From the NCBI GenBank assembly GCA_963691655.1, contig OY829326.1, forward strand, positions 85,305,235-85,369,234: DNA of 64,000 bases, read 5' to 3'. Position 1 is the first letter of the stretch; each line of letters opens with the position of its first letter. Positions 46,083 to 58,560 of the stretch are shown one piece after another. The translations under genes were made by a program, and so were the position numbers. The stretch is from Toxonevra muliebris (Eukaryota > Arthropoda > Insecta > Diptera > Pallopteridae). The notes beneath the pieces were generated by a model. The model made no database searches, was not told the origin of the DNA, and was given only the letters and a program-made list of their open reading frames with translations.

Positions 46083-46759
46083 CAGTGCTGTCGCTGTTAC
46101 TTCAAATTAAGTTTTTCACTTCACTTTCAAGCCCGACACTTCGTCACTTCCTCTTTCATAAAAATACTTCGGTTTATCAGTTTTAATAAAAAACTAAAAT
46201 CCATATAAAAAAAAAATTTGAATAGGTTCATCTATATCAATTATTTCGTTGAATTACTTTTTTGCAGTTCTCCTTAATTTGAAAGGGGATCATCGACTGT
46301 AGCCAGATCGGTGTGTTTGAATCTATATTCTCTATAAGAAGTAAGACTCTATCTAGCACACATCCTATAGTATATTTTGAGACCTTTTGTGATTATTTAA
46401 ATACCTATTTAGCAACATTGATGAACTGAATTTAACTGATTAGAATTTGGTGGAAAATGACGAGGTAGAAGGCGAGGCTTATACTTTTAAACATTTTAAT
46501 GCAAAAGGACTGGCATTGAGAGTATGTACCCTCATTTTAAAAATTTTGTCGGAGCTTTATTGGGTCTGCCTCACAGTAGCGCTATCGCCATAGGTTTTTT
46601 TTTTCGCAAACTAAGCACATAAAATCAGATAAATTTTGATAACATGTCGTTTTCTCATTACACTTCAAAAAACACTTCACTTTTTTTAAAAATCACTTCG
46701 AAACACTCGAATATTTTAAAAATTTCACTTCACAAAAAAATTTCAAAACGACAGCACTG
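46083..46759. mobile_element. hAT-type MITE (677 bp)
   Basis: The ends are CAGTGCTGTCGCTGTT and, inverted, CAGTGCTGTCGTTTTG. The flanks CCGTGCGT and TCTTGCGT agree at six of eight positions. Subterminal CACTTC motifs repeat on both sides. It is non-coding. Confidence 0.7.
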
Positions 46760-46767
46760 TCTTGCGT

Positions 46768-47590
46768 TATGTTCCTATTGTATACTTATTTTCTTTTATA
46801 AAATAGGTAATGTGAAGTACCTTATTTATTTTGTGAAGTTTGTTTATTTTTTATGTACATTTTACATGTAAAATTTGCAAAACCATGAGAACATATAAAA
46901 AAATCAGAAAAGAAAAGCGGAACGATATACAAAATGCGGAGTCCGGACTTTCGCATTGTTTTGCATGGATTTGCCAGCCGTTAAATTAATGTACCAACTG
47001 AACGCGAGCACTTCCTATTATAAAATTAAATTGGAGGTACATAACTTTACTATTTACAACGTAGTCACACATGAATCGTACAATTATGCATTACTGGCTT
47101 TCTGGAATAACAATTGAGCAAAAATATTCGATAAGTAGACATTAGGTTGCCATTAATTTTCGAAAATCGGAAAATTTTCAACGGCACCCTCTCGATCGGT
47201 TCGTTTTACTCAAAGAATAATAATAAAATTTTAGTTTAATTGGATAAGGGGAAATGGTGCCGCAAGAGCTCCAAGTTTTGAAAATAATGATTTATTGCAC
47301 TAAATTCATATTTGACTGCTTGTATCTCTAACATTTTTCATTTCTCATAAAAACTGAAAAACAAAATTTATAGATCTATCAAAGAGGATAGGAAATCACT
47401 CAAGTGAGCTTCCTCGCCGTATGCAAGATCACCCACAAGAGCGATGCAGTCCTTAAAAGGCAGCGCTGGCATGAGCAAGAGCAGCTCAATCAGCATATAC
47501 GTGCAAAACCCAGTGCCACCTAATGTGTGCAGTCAGCCCGTATGTTCAGTGATGTCTCCAGAGATAATCTCATTAGAGCAGTCACTGATC
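46768..47590. other. Stretch without a recognised gene
   Basis: No element ends or domain signatures. A short segment near 47440-47570 (SLKGSAGMSKSSSISIYVQN) has coding-like composition but is unassigned. Confidence 0.45.
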
Positions 47591-47598
47591 GTAGTACA

Positions 47599-48180
47599 AT
47601 TACATTTGAGTTACATTTATAATTTCAAATTACTGTATAAAAAAAATAAATTACTGTTTTTTTGGTTAAATTACTGTACGTTTGAAAAATGAAATAAAAC
47701 TACTGTTTTTACCGAAAAACAATCTTATATTTAATATCAAAACAAAAAAAGTAACAGCAATTCAATAAAGAAAATAATATAAGAACAGTGTGTATAAAAT
47801 ATGTTAGGGGCCAAAGGTTGTAAAAATAAAGAAACAAATTTAAGTTTTATGACTTTCAAGAAGGAGGCAAAGGAAAACTTTGCATGTTATGTATTGCCAA
47901 ATAGCCTGGTTCTTGAATTTTCCCATTAGAGCAATTGAAAGCTTATGTCTTATAAAAAATAAGTGACAAATTTTGAGCTAAACTAGATAATACAGTCACG
48001 TGGTGTTTATATAAATTATTCTTTTGTTTGTAATTTAAAATAGTTTTACCGAAAAAGTTCTGAGCATAGTAAAACTTAATATTTTCAAATTACTGTATTT
48101 TTTTCACCAATTACTTTCGTACAGTACACGGGTCAAAATTACTCTACAATACAGTAATTACTGAACATGTAACATCACTG
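47599..48180. mobile_element. Possible hAT-type MITE, left end incomplete
   Basis: The right terminus TGTAACATCACTG (CAGTGATGTTACA inverted) is followed by GTAGTACT. GTAGTACA precedes the left side. Interior blocks with AATTACTGTA recur inverted on both halves. The left CAGTG is missing, so the call is tentative. Confidence 0.4.
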
Positions 48181-48239
48181 GTAGTACTTAACATTGATGG
48201 GACCATATTTCAAAGTAATTGGAAATTGGTGGAGATGGC

Positions 48240-49015
48240 ACTTATAAAGGTAAATCGGGAAGTCCTAGCAAGGAATCGCGAACCGGCCCCTTTTTGTCGC
48301 GACGCTGATTGGTATTGCTCTCCTCGGTGAAGTCTGACCGGACTGTAAACTCGAGGTCGTAACGCTGGGTAAAATCGCAAATTGACCACGATTTAGAGCT
48401 GGGATTCTGGTTGAACCTCCGTTTTCCAAGAAGATCCTTAAGCTCATTCAGATGAGCAACCCGAATCATCCAACAGCTGGAAGGTCGTCAGGGTTGAGGA
48501 GGCAGGTGGCGTCTCTAGACATACCATTATGACGGTCAACGAAGGGTCCTTAGCCTCCCTGTGTGAGCCAAAGGGTGAGATTAGCTATGGTTTTGGCTCA
48601 ATCACCCCGAAAATATTCCGCAGGGATGTCCTGGCGGGCAAGCCAAGCTGCTTGAAAGAAGAAGGGGACGAAGGCCCAGAGGCTCCTATTAGCGATGCAG
48701 AGACCCTTCCATCGATAGAAAGTGACGCTCAGTCTACTTTGGAAATAGTAAGCTATTTTCTTCGCCAATGGGAAGTCGAAGGGGATGACAACCTCCTAAA
48801 CGCGTCTGATGTTGATGACGACGAAAGCACGGTCATCGAGATGGAGTTGTCTGAAAGTCCCCATGAGAGTGCTCCAGACCAACCTACTTCACTCCAAAGC
48901 AGCATAAGTCGCTCTAATTCTCCGCATTGCCTTTATCCAAGAACCCTGGGTGGTTGGAGATAGGGTTTGAGGACTGGGCTTGAAAACGCATAAGCTGCTA
49001 TAAGTAAGAGGTGCA
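48240..49015 (+). pseudogene. LINE ORF1 end and endonuclease start
   Basis: A 144-codon frame (48529-48963) is acidic (EEGDEGPEAPISDAETLPSI, VDDDESTVIEMELSESP). Overlapping it in another frame is IAFIQEPWVVGDRV and GLGLKTHKLL, the first blocks of the LOA/R1-type endonuclease, also seen at 2926. So this is the junction of ORF1 and ORF2 of that LINE group, cut off at about 49015. The GC content is higher than the surroundings, which suggests a more recent copy. The upstream part (48240-48520) has high coding-like GC but no clear frame. Confidence 0.65.
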
Positions 49016-50023
49016 GGTAACCCTGAATCCTCTATAATTACCAGTGCTAGTTTTTCCAGCACTAAAAATTAGCGAAATATGCAGCAAAACAGTACAATTT
49101 CTATGCAAAATATGCGTTAAAAGCATATTTTCTTTATTTTTAATCTCTATTGCAATTTACAATTACTACAAGTGTTTTTCAATATTAAAATTTGTAATTT
49201 CTACGGTTATCGCTCAAAATAGATTTAAATGACGAAAATTAACGTTCTACATCACAAGATGTCATTAGGCAGAACTTGAATGCTGCTAACTTAGCCGATG
49301 TTAGTTTTTAATGTAGTTGTCGCTAATATCAGTATGTGCAATATATGTATATAGTTTTGTGAATAGCCTCTAGCGTTTCGTAAACGGGATTACGTTGAAA
49401 AATTTTAGTAAATTTAACTAAAAATTATTTCATGTCCAAGCCATCTAAGCGCATTACGAAGTTCTACAACCCACGCAATAGCCTTATTTAACTCTAAGCC
49501 TTGAGTTTCTAGTTTTTTACATTGGGTACTATGATCCACAAATTTGTTTTAATAAATGCCAAGTGTGCTACGATATCTGCATTATAGAGCGGACACGCGA
49601 GTGTGGACTGCAGGCAAATTTAGCTTTTCGTCGAAATGCGGAATTTCGCCATACAAAAACTATCAAATGAAATTCTGCATTTCAGACGCATTTCAATAAA
49701 ATACAGAGAGTAACTAACAAGGTTGGACAAAACAGTAAATATTTTAATTTTTTTTGGGCATTTTGGATTTTAATAATGTTTATTAAGTAATATTTATTAA
49801 GTGAAAAAATAATGGATTCTATCTATTTATACTATCCATAATTGCTATATACATTCTCTATTTTTATTTACACAAAACACACACAAAAGTTCTTCCTCTT
49901 CTCCAAACTTATAATTATAATATTAAAGTCTTAGTATATTAAAGACGTTAAAAAAGGTTTAAATATGCGCTTTTCTTCTAAATCTGTAAAATATGCATGC
50001 GTTAGGAAAAATGTTTAAAATAC
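49016..50023. other. AT-rich stretch, nothing recognised
   Basis: No domain signatures or element ends were seen. Confidence 0.5.
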
Positions 50024-50593
50024 GCAACTTTTTTTTATTGACATCAAAATTTTTAAAATAAAAAAAGAAATTAAAAATGCACTTCATATTTTTTTTTCAT
50101 CAAGACATCCATTTTTACAAAAAAAAAATTTTTCGACTATGTTAGGTACTTACGTTTTTTATTTTATATTATATATTTATCTGAAATGAGTTCAAAAATG
50201 AATACGTGAACGTGTAAAAAACGAAACAACAATATATCAATTTATTTGTAGGTATACACAAAGAAATTCTTAGGATTTAATTGTTCAAGAACACAAAGTA
50301 GATTGATCAAGAAAGTAACTTGAGAAAAAAATTTGAACCTGGCTAAGGAACGGCTCAGCGACAAGGTGCCATATGTTACCACTAGGCATTACTGGGTTAA
50401 GCTAACAACGAGATAAAAGTGAACGATAATAACGATGATGAAAAAATAAATTAATTAAAAAAAACACTTTGTTTAAAAATTTTAAAGTTAAAAAATTTTT
50501 TTTTGTAAAAATGGATGTTTTAATGAAAAAATTATGAACTGCATTTTAAATTTTAAAAATTTTGATGTCAATAAAAAAAAATCTGACGTAGCA
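50024..50593. repeat. AT-rich foldback repeat, ~115-bp arms
   Basis: Left arm about 50030-50147 (TTATTGACATCAAAATTTTT..ACATCCATTTTTACAAAAAA) is mirrored by about 50478-50590. The centre is about 330 bp. It is a MITE-like foldback. Target duplication not determined. Confidence 0.65.
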
Positions 50594-51541
50594 GAGCAAC
50601 ACGGACCACGGATTCGGACTCAGTTACCCTAAGTGCATTTGTCCCGTCTCTGCTCGTTTTCAAAAGTTTCAATTTGCAGAACAGTGTAATTACACTAGTT
50701 TATAAATTAAAAAAAAGTTTTTGTGCTAAAGACTATTTTGTTTTTCATTTATATACTTTGGTCAGTTTCATTGGCCGCACATTGAAATTAACTTAATGTT
50801 TAGTTTTAATAACCGGCCACCCTCTTAAAATTTTAGGAGTTCAAAATTATTATTATAAAAATGGGAAAAAACTTGGAAAAAAAAAATTGTTAAACATTGA
50901 AATCGTAAAAGTATCAGTTTGCTGAGAACCACCGATATACCGTTTAAAGCATTTCCTTAGTAAGAGAGATGTCACATCCACTTTTTCTAAACCATTAACT
51001 TTTTCCTTGTAGCATCCACTGTAAAACGAAGTTTTTGTGCTAACTCTCAGTATTGTTCCAGAAATAATTTAAGAATTATACTATATTAAAAATCAGTGTT
51101 GCATGGGATGACACACCCACTAACCCAGCCAATTAACTAATAATACTTTTATACCAAATCTAATTACCGTACCAAAAGTGTTTCCTGAGATATCCCATAA
51201 TGGGAGTTAATAAGTCAGCCAGGATACTTAGATGTATATATATATATATAGATGATATAGATTTGGTTTGAAAAAATAAAAGCCATTAAAATTTTGCCTA
51301 AAATGCATTTGCGTATTTCTCAAAAACCTTACGTGAAAAAATTAGTACGCCATCAATATCAACACCCGCGAGTAATATAAAGCTGATGTATAAGGTCCTT
51401 GACGCGAAACATTGCAATTTATCGACTGTTAATTTTGAAAAATAAATAAGAAAACTTTTAATCATACATTACAAGTAAAAAAAAAATTCCAGCTCCTCTC
51501 CGAAATTATTTTCTGACTATGTAATTGATATGCTGACTTAC
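50594..51541. other. Intronic stretch next to exon A
   Basis: Nothing recognised apart from a (TA) microsatellite at about 51233-51250. Confidence 0.5.
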
Positions 51542-51809
51542 ATGGTCTCCGGTACCAGCTAAATGGATACAGATTGGTTTATATTTCTCATGTTTCCACT
51601 TATTGGGCAATAAAACTTGAAAATGAGCTTCTTGAACTGATTTCGGTACTACGTCAGGTAAATGTAGCTCCAAAGGCGTCATAAACTTCCCCTCAATAAT
51701 TTTGCAATCAGGATACTTCTCTTCATTGATAATTTCCACAGGGTAATCATATGGAATTAACTTGTAACACGTTTCTCTTCGAGAAATAATTTTACGAAAT
51801 TCAAATAAC
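51542..51809 (-). CDS. ABHD18-like hydrolase, exon A
   Basis: This 268-bp exon has acceptor TCTTATTTCAG ending at 51810 and donor GTAAGT starting at 51541. It supplies the last base of a split codon, then 89 codons: LFEFRKIISRRETCYKLIP, then DYPVEI, DCKIIEGKFMTPLELHLPDV, AHFQVLLPNKWKHEKYKPIC and IHLAGTGDH. This matches the N-terminal third of ABHD18 proteins (RLFEFRKII..RE, ICIHLAGTGDH). The split codon is probably Arg. The preceding start exon (about 30 residues) was searched for by eye to 64000 and not found. A longer reading upstream of the acceptor is intron, being hydrophobic and unlike the family. Confidence 0.93.
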
Positions 51810-52221
51810 CTGAAATAAGAAAACAATAAAACATAATATAAAGCGGTAATGAATTGTTTAAAACAGTGACCGAAAATAATACATATTTTTAAATATTTTA
51901 AAGAAAAAATTAACATGTTCCAAATATCGGAAAACAAAGTCGAGTATACCAAAATGATAAGCATTCTCACTAAGAAGAATAGTTTTTATCTGTTGATTTT
52001 TATTTGTTGGGCAGAAATTATAATAATTTTCCGATTTTTATCTGTTTGCTCAGAAATAAGAATTATTTTCTGATTTTTTTTTATGTTCAGGAATATATTT
52101 ATATATTTATATTTTTAATCGAAAGTAAAAAATCAAATCATTGCGCAGCTTTGCACACACGATGTGTTCAGTTAGAGTCTGAAATTCGTGTGATTATTTG
52201 TGTTGTTATTTTTTGCGTTGC
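51810..52221. other. Intronic stretch upstream of exon A
   Basis: No coding exon or element end recognised. TTTTTATCTGTT..GCAGAAAT-type segments repeat near 51985-52070. Confidence 0.45.
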
Positions 52222-52306
52222 TTTGCGTTCGGCGTTAAACTGTTGGTCCAATTATGTGGTATCACAATGGGCCGTTCAGGCCTAAGTGTGCCACTCCAAC
52301 CTTACT
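52222..52306 (+). repeat. SINE 3' half
   Basis: TTCGGCGTTAAACTGTTGGT, then GTGGTATCACAATGGGCCGT and CTAAGTGTGCCACTCCAACC match the body and tail of the SINE at 22081-22397, here on the plus strand. The tRNA head is absent. Confidence 0.75.
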
Positions 52307-52549
52307 AAAAAGAGTATAGGTAATGAAAAAGTGTGTTAATAGATTTTTTATTATTCGTGGTCGCCCACGACAATTACTTTTCCAGCAGCATAGCACATAC
52401 AATTTGATTCATTTGTCCATTTATTGCTAAACATTTAGAGAACGTTTTATTCATTCCCCCAATCTGTACATTTCTCTGATAAAATTGGATCATATCTGAA
52501 AGCCGACTTATTACCGATGGCTAAAATTCGACTCTGCTCTCTAGATGTA

Positions 52550-53542
52550 AAGGGTTTCCCATTAGGGGCATAACGATTTCGTATCTTTATATGAACGCAC
52601 CTTTAAACTTTTTTAATGAACTGCCAATGTCAAAAGGTTAGTTAAAGTCAACATTTTTATTATGGTTAAGTTCACGAAGAAGCAACGTTTGGAAACTATT
52701 AAAAATTACTATCGAAATTCTGAGTCGGTGGTCGCCACTTTAAGAGCGCTTCCTCCAATTTTCGATCATGTTACCGTCAATGGAGAGCGCTATCGTGTTA
52801 TGTTGGAAGATTCTTTGTGGCCAGAATTTGATGATACAGTGTGGCCAACTCAGCGCTTTTCCCGCTGATTTTAGTGTTTTTTGAAAATTAAAACGCGGGA
52901 AAAAAGTGATTTAGCGCTCAGTAAGTTTTTTCAATTTAAAATATCTTTGAAAATCGCCTATACTAGTGAAAAAGTTTTAATGTATTGAGTTTTCTCGAAC
53001 TTTTAAAAGGAAAAAATGTTATACGCTTTTTTAAAGAAAATACTCGTTTTAATCTTCATTTTAGCGGATTTTGAAAAACAAAAGTTGGCCACACTGCAAC
53101 GATATGTGGTTTCAACAAGACGGTGCCACTAGCCACACAGCACGCTTCACAATCGATTCATTGAAAGGCAAATTCGGTGAACGTGTTATCTCGAGGAATG
53201 GTCCGGTGGAATGGCCGCCTCGTTTATGCGATCTAACGCCATTGGATTTCTTTTTATGGAGCTATATTAAGTCACTGATCTATGCCAACAATCCAGCAAC
53301 TTTAGACGAGTTCAAACGCGAAATTGCCAACGTTCTGTTCGAAATGTGTGCGAGTGGTGGAAAATTGGGTCCAAATAATCGATCGCTGTAAACGGGCTCG
53401 TGGTGGTCATATGACGGAAATCGAATTTCATTCATAAAATGTAATGCTTCCACTACACCCACAATAAATTTTAACTCAATATCTCAAAAAATTCTGTGTT
53501 TTATGGTGTGTATAGTTGTTATGTCCTTAATAGAATCCCCTT
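52550..53542 (+). mobile_element. mariner-group element with broken transposase
   Basis: Imperfect ends AAGGGTTTCCCATTAGGGGC and, inverted, AAGGGGATTCTATTAAGGAC are flanked by TA. The transposase opens MVKFTKKQRLETIKNYYRN (helix-turn-helix). It loses a large middle part and ends with MWFQQDGATSHTARFTIDSL (second Asp) and WPPRLCDLTPLDFFLWSY (third Asp). Forty-one residues lie between these two Asp, as in DD41D-type mariners. The missing part spans the first catalytic Asp. A MITE is nested at 52837-53096. Confidence 0.82.
52837..53096. mobile_element. Nested 260-bp MITE
   Basis: The ends CAGTGTGGCCAACT are exact inverse copies. The flanks TGATGATA and CAACGATA share five of eight positions. 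It sits inside the mariner transposase frame. CAGTG ends and an 8-bp site suggest hAT or P-type. Confidence 0.7.
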
Positions 53543-54261
53543 TATAAGTTATTTGTCCCTGCGAGCTTGTTTCTGAGCCCGTTTGCAATAGTTTAAGCGA
53601 ACGTTCGCTTAACATTCGCTGCTAGGTCCATTGGGAACATACTCTCATTCAAATTTTTCTACTTTATTGTTAATTTGATATTCACCACGTTAGCGTCTAA
53701 AAATAGAATTGAGTTCGTATCTATGGTTTTCATATTAGATTGAAGTTTTATTGTCACTTTAATTTAATTTTATGCTTGGATATGTGCATATATGTATAAC
53801 ATCAATTTGACAACACATAATTAATCAGCGCAATGAACGAGTTGGCTCAGGAGCGAGTTAGATATTGAGATGAGAAACATTTTTTTGAAATGTTATCGGC
53901 GGAAAACTTTTTTTTATAACTTTTTAACACACATTTTTTTAAATTAAAACATAATAAGTCAAACTTTTTTCGTAGTCAAAATAAAAAGTCCTTTAAACAA
54001 AACCATTCGTATTCACAACTTTGCATTGCATATGGCATTGAATTGCAGTTAAGTTAATGAAAATGCAAAAAGCGGGAATTCTAAATTCTAATTTTGATAT
54101 GCTAAATGGTGTTTTAGAACATCTCACTCTTGAAATCTTAGTAAGATAAAATGTTTGTGTAAAATTCAAAGAGTTTTTATTAGTTGCAGGCGGATTTTTC
54201 TCCAATTCGTCTTCATTTACTCTTAGTTTATTTGGCTACACATTAAACCATAAAAAAAAGT
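53543..54261. other. Stretch without a recognised gene
   Basis: No family signature or element end was recognised. Confidence 0.5.
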
Positions 54262-56445
54262 GCGCCGCACACCTTCGAATCTTCGAAGGCAATTTAAAAA
54301 AAATATATTTTTTTTTTTGACCGTACGTAGGGGTTCGTCTTTTTAAATTTTTCGTTATATCTTCGGCATTTACAGTCGAATCTTAAAATATGATATATCG
54401 ATGTTTTTGTCTCAAGATCAATTTTTTTGCTTCAGAAGTCACTGACCTCAAGTACCCTATACTAGTACTTACCCATCATATTTCAATTTTTACTACATTA
54501 ACCCTCAAATGCATAAGCATCAAGGCGGATTAACATATATCTTTAAATTAAACCCCGATGTGAATTTATTTTAAATCGAAGGCCAACCCCATGTCTTTTT
54601 GCTAGTTTATAGATAGATTTTCAGAAAGCATTTTTTTTAGCAACTCTAGTTCAAAAGTTGTGGTTATTTTAAAGTGAAGCGTCAGGCATTGTGGCCGTGA
54701 AAATTATTTGATTCAGAAGTGTTTTTTGAAAGTTAATTTTTTTTTAAATTATAGTGAAAAATAAATAATAAAAAAATTCTGGTAAGTAAGATTCAACATT
54801 ATTTTAGAGTATTCAATAAAACTTATGAATGTTTTTGTATTCCATAAGTGATAAGTGAACGCTTTTAGTAAAACCGCCTCAAGGCGGACTAAGCATTACA
54901 CATGATAAAAATCAGCCGCTACTTTTGAATTCAATTTACTATTTATTTAGGAGAAAATGCAGAATTGGAAGGAGAAACGCCGATATTATGTGTCTAAGAT
55001 GGCAAAAAAGGAAATTGGAGATTTGTGCAAAGAAATGTATAATATAAACTATAAGAGTCATGAGGAAGTGGGCTTTAGGAGTAATTCCAACCTTGAAGAT
55101 AGTGCGCAGCTCGGAAAATGTATTGTACTTGGGACTATTTGGGAGAAATGTAATTTTAAACCCACAATATTGGCAACTTTTCTGATCTAAATACACCATA
55201 TGCTGGCTCTGAGTATTTTATTTTGTCACTCATAGTATAGGAAAATAATGCGTATTGCTTTGGTTTCCTTGTTTTAAAACGTTAAAATAATAAACTCTTT
55301 TGAAAGCTTAACAATTCTCCGTTTGAACTTATTTTTTCAGGCTATTAATTTGCAATGAGCACTGCATAGATCCGCCTTGAGGCGGAATTCACATTTGGGG
55401 CTTTTTAAGAAAAAGTATGGCAAAATTCGAAAATTTAGTAACATATTCGTAATCTGCAGCCCCAAATTATTCTAAGAACAAATTTTATTAAAAAAAATGC
55501 ATGCATTTGAGGGTTAAAAATAAAAGTAAAATTAAATAATGGAAATTTTAATGGATCATATTTCGACGAGATTCAAGTTGGCTGGATTTCTGGCGGCTCT
55601 CAAGTTTAGAAAAAATGTGGTCCATGCGTTGTTCATCGGTGACCGCCATGACAGATTCATGTTCTACATGAACAAAACACTCGGTGTTTTGAGAATGACA
55701 TGGATTTTAGCAGAGAAAACTATCAAATGAAGTTATTTTCCTTGTCGTAAACTGGTAATTCGATTATTTCTTTTTAATATTGTAGTGCTTCCAGCTGCTC
55801 TTGCATCCAGAACTGCAAGCATGGCGGCTCAGTCAATTATAGTTTGGGCCAACTGATCATATTGAATTATGAGTCACTTTCAAAGTTTATGAAATGATAA
55901 ACTTGTGGACTGAACATTTGACGAATACACCCCATTATTTGATTTTAGTTTAATTGTTTTAATTAATGTTGTAGAGGTTCAGATATGATGTGTAAGTACT
56001 AGAAGAGGGTACTTGAGGTCAATGAATTATAAAGCAAAAAAATTCTTGAGACAAAAACATCGATATATCATACTTTAAGATCCGACTATAAATGCCGAAG
56101 ATATGACGAATTTAAAAAACCCGACCCCTACGTTCGGTAAAAAAAATATCGAAAATTTTTCTTAGCAAAAGTTTAATGATTATTTGGGAGCTTTAATTTT
56201 CTGACATTAGGGTGGTAAGAACTGAGAACTGATGGGTAAATACTAGAACGGGGTACTTGAAGTCAATGACTACTGAAGCAAAAACATTGGTCTACTTGAG
56301 ACAAAAACATCGATATGTACATACTTTAGGATCCGACTGTAAATGCCAAAGATATAACGAAAAATTTACGTTCGGTCAACACAAAAAAATTGTATTTTTC
56401 AAAATTGCCTTGCAAAAATAAATTAGATTCGAAGGTGTGCGGCGC
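54262..56445. mobile_element. Inverted-repeat element with terminal GCGCCGCACACC
   Basis: The ends GCGCCGCACACCTTCGAA are exact inverse copies. A left segment (about 54300-54490, with CGATGTTTTTGTCTCAAG and GTACTTACCCATC) recurs twice in inverse at about 55975-56150 and 56215-56400. So the right side is tandemly duplicated. A family B TTAA MITE is nested (54502-55513). A 63-codon plus frame at 55539-55730 (MEILMDHISTRFKLAGFLAA, GDRHDRFMFYMNKTLGVLR) is coding-like but unassigned. Confidence 0.7.
54502..55513 (+). mobile_element. TTAA MITE family B, copy 3 (best ends)
   Basis: It is flanked by TTAA at 54498-54501 and 55514-55517. It starts CCCTCAAATGCATAAG and ends TGCATGCATTTGAGGG. Subterminal CCGCCT(C/T)(A/G)AGGCGG motifs occur near both ends (54874 and 55374). 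A 77-codon frame (54957-55190) reads MQNWKEKRRYYVSKMAKKEI, then GDLCKEMYNINYKSHEEVG. It may be a relic of the transposase or an accessory frame; it is unassigned. This copy defines the family. Confidence 0.85.
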
Positions 56446-57646
56446 TATTTTTTCCCCTTCAACGTGTAAATGCTTCGAAACCTTGTAAGCCTTGAATATT
56501 TTCGAGCCTTGAAAACGAACTGTCAAAATTTGTATGGAAAATAGTTTATACTCACCTCATCATATTGCGAGTCAAATTTGATGCGTAAGCAGCCTCGAAA
56601 AAGTACACGAGTATTTCAGTGTTGCCTGTAGTTAAAACAATTTGATACTAAGTTTGAGGACCAAGGTGTATTTACATAAAAATATGAGACGATGTAAATA
56701 TGTCGGCAGAATAATGAACCAATTTTTAAAAATAATTCAAAGAATTATTCAAATCTTTGTTAAAAAAAAAGTAGTCGATACATTCAGCCATTTCACTACT
56801 ATCGCAGTGTTTTCAGACCCAGTAAAATTAGACCGCTTGATTTTAAAAATGTAGTTAGGCCGTTTTGCTAAAATACATTTGACCATATGATTTAAGACTA
56901 AATTCCATCCAGCGTGTTTTTATTACAATTTCCGCCGTTTGGTAAATTACGACGTATCTCGAAATGTACCATTTTTCAGAAAACGGAAAAAACTTTAAGT
57001 TTGAAAACGTCTGTTAAAAACTTTCTAGATTTCGAGACAGAATTAGGTCGTCATGGACCCGAATATCCACAACCTTCTCGTGGCGCCCCTGGATAGCAAT
57101 CTGACATCGTCAGCTAGCTAATATTTGCGGCGGGTTTATTTGTGGTCTTGAATGATTTGTTGTACGCCGGGTTGGAAACACACCACTTCAAAAACATTTC
57201 AAGGGAATCCTCAAAAAAAAAAAAGCCTCAGATAAGAAAACGACTCTATACGGATATACACCTGGAATGTCCGAAATCTCTACAGAGACGGTGCCTATAA
57301 CGAAAAAACACGAGTGCCAACCCAGGTGAGCTGGCTCTTGCGAAGATAAACTGCAACGATAAAAGGACAAATCAAGACAAATCAAAATAAATTACTAAGA
57401 AAAAAGATTAATATAAAAAAGAAAATAAAATGTTTTGCATTAAATTTTTAAGTATCTACAAAATTAAAAAACATTTCTTAACTCAATTAAAATCAAAAAG
57501 TAAAAGTGAAGCTAAAAAAAAAAATGAATTGAAAATTTTTGTTAAGTCCTCACGAAATCCGTTTTTGCAAATATTAGAAAAAGAAAATGAATAGAATATA
57601 AATTTTCAAAACCACGCAAATTTAATCAGGCTTTTTTCCTATAATA
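56446..57646. other. Stretch upstream of a gag-like frame
   Basis: No gene. TGGCGCCCCTGG at 57081 resembles a retroviral primer-binding site and may mark the end of a 5' LTR for the element at 57647-58560, but LTR boundaries were not found. Confidence 0.35.
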
Positions 57647-58560
57647 ATGGCATACTACTCCCCGGTAAAAATACCAAAACCAGACCCAACAAGTTTACTC
57701 GAAGCTCTCCATTTTTGCTTAAAACTACAGAACCAAGGTTTCCGAGCTTACCATGATAACCACCAAAATGAATTAAGAATATTCACAGCCACCAAAGAAT
57801 TTCCACCCACCACAATTTCATCCAGAGTTGACAAACATGCCACAACCCCAAAAAACATTTGGGTCAAATGTCCATGGTTCACAATAACATGACCCTTTTA
57901 ACCATTACAAAAGCAAAAGCAGACAAATCAATACTGCAATCCTCCTCTAAGGCCAATAGCACCAAAACCAGCTTTAAAACCAAAACCTATGGACGTAGAC
58001 AGAAGCATCAAACTTTGTTAATTATACCAATAGAATTTAAATACGCAGGAAAATGCCAAGAAAAATCGAGCCTTAGTAATCCACCTATCAATATTCAAAA
58101 AAATTTTCATATATGTACTGGCCAAGGATGGTAGAAAAGTCCCCCTTAGAGGATCATGAACAAACCAATCCTGAATACAACGACCAGGATTTCCATTTGG
58201 AAAATGAGGAAGAACAAGATAACCCATGCAGCTATGAAACTTTCGACTATACGGATATCCATTTTTAGGCTAAACAACTCTTCGTTATCTTACTTTGAAT
58301 GTATAATGAAAGAGCTTAGAAATCCTTAAAATATTAGTGGACACTGGCTCCAACTACAGCTACAATCAGCTCAAAATATCATTAAAAACGACAAAAATTT
58401 GTACGCTAATTTAATTGGAGGACAAATAAAAATTAAAGACACTTCGCTAGTTATAATTTTAGGGAATTGGCAATCGTCGTTCATACCAAACACAAATATA
58501 CATATATGATAATAAAAAATTTGATTAAAATCCGGTCAAAACAATTAATCTCACAAGACG
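57647..58560 (+). pseudogene. Gypsy-type gag and protease remnant
   Basis: A frame from 57647 (MAYYSPVKIPKPDPTSLLEA, FRAYHDNHQNELRIFTAT) continues in another frame from 57859 with basic, Ser/Lys-rich sequence. At about 58330-58370 the reading ILVDTGSNYSYNQ carries the D-T-G active-site motif of a retroviral-type aspartic protease. The frames are broken after that. The order gag then protease fits a Ty3/Gypsy element; subfamily uncertain. Confidence 0.6.

Noticed and set aside
51810..51970. N-terminal extension of exon A to an upstream ATG
   Set aside because: The extension is hydrophobic and unlike ABHD18, and a good acceptor (TCTTATTTCAG) lies just before LFEFRK, where the family is conserved.
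57081..57100. Retroviral primer-binding site and 5' LTR
   Set aside because: TGGCGCCC is suggestive, but no LTR pair, polypurine tract or TG..CA boundaries were found.
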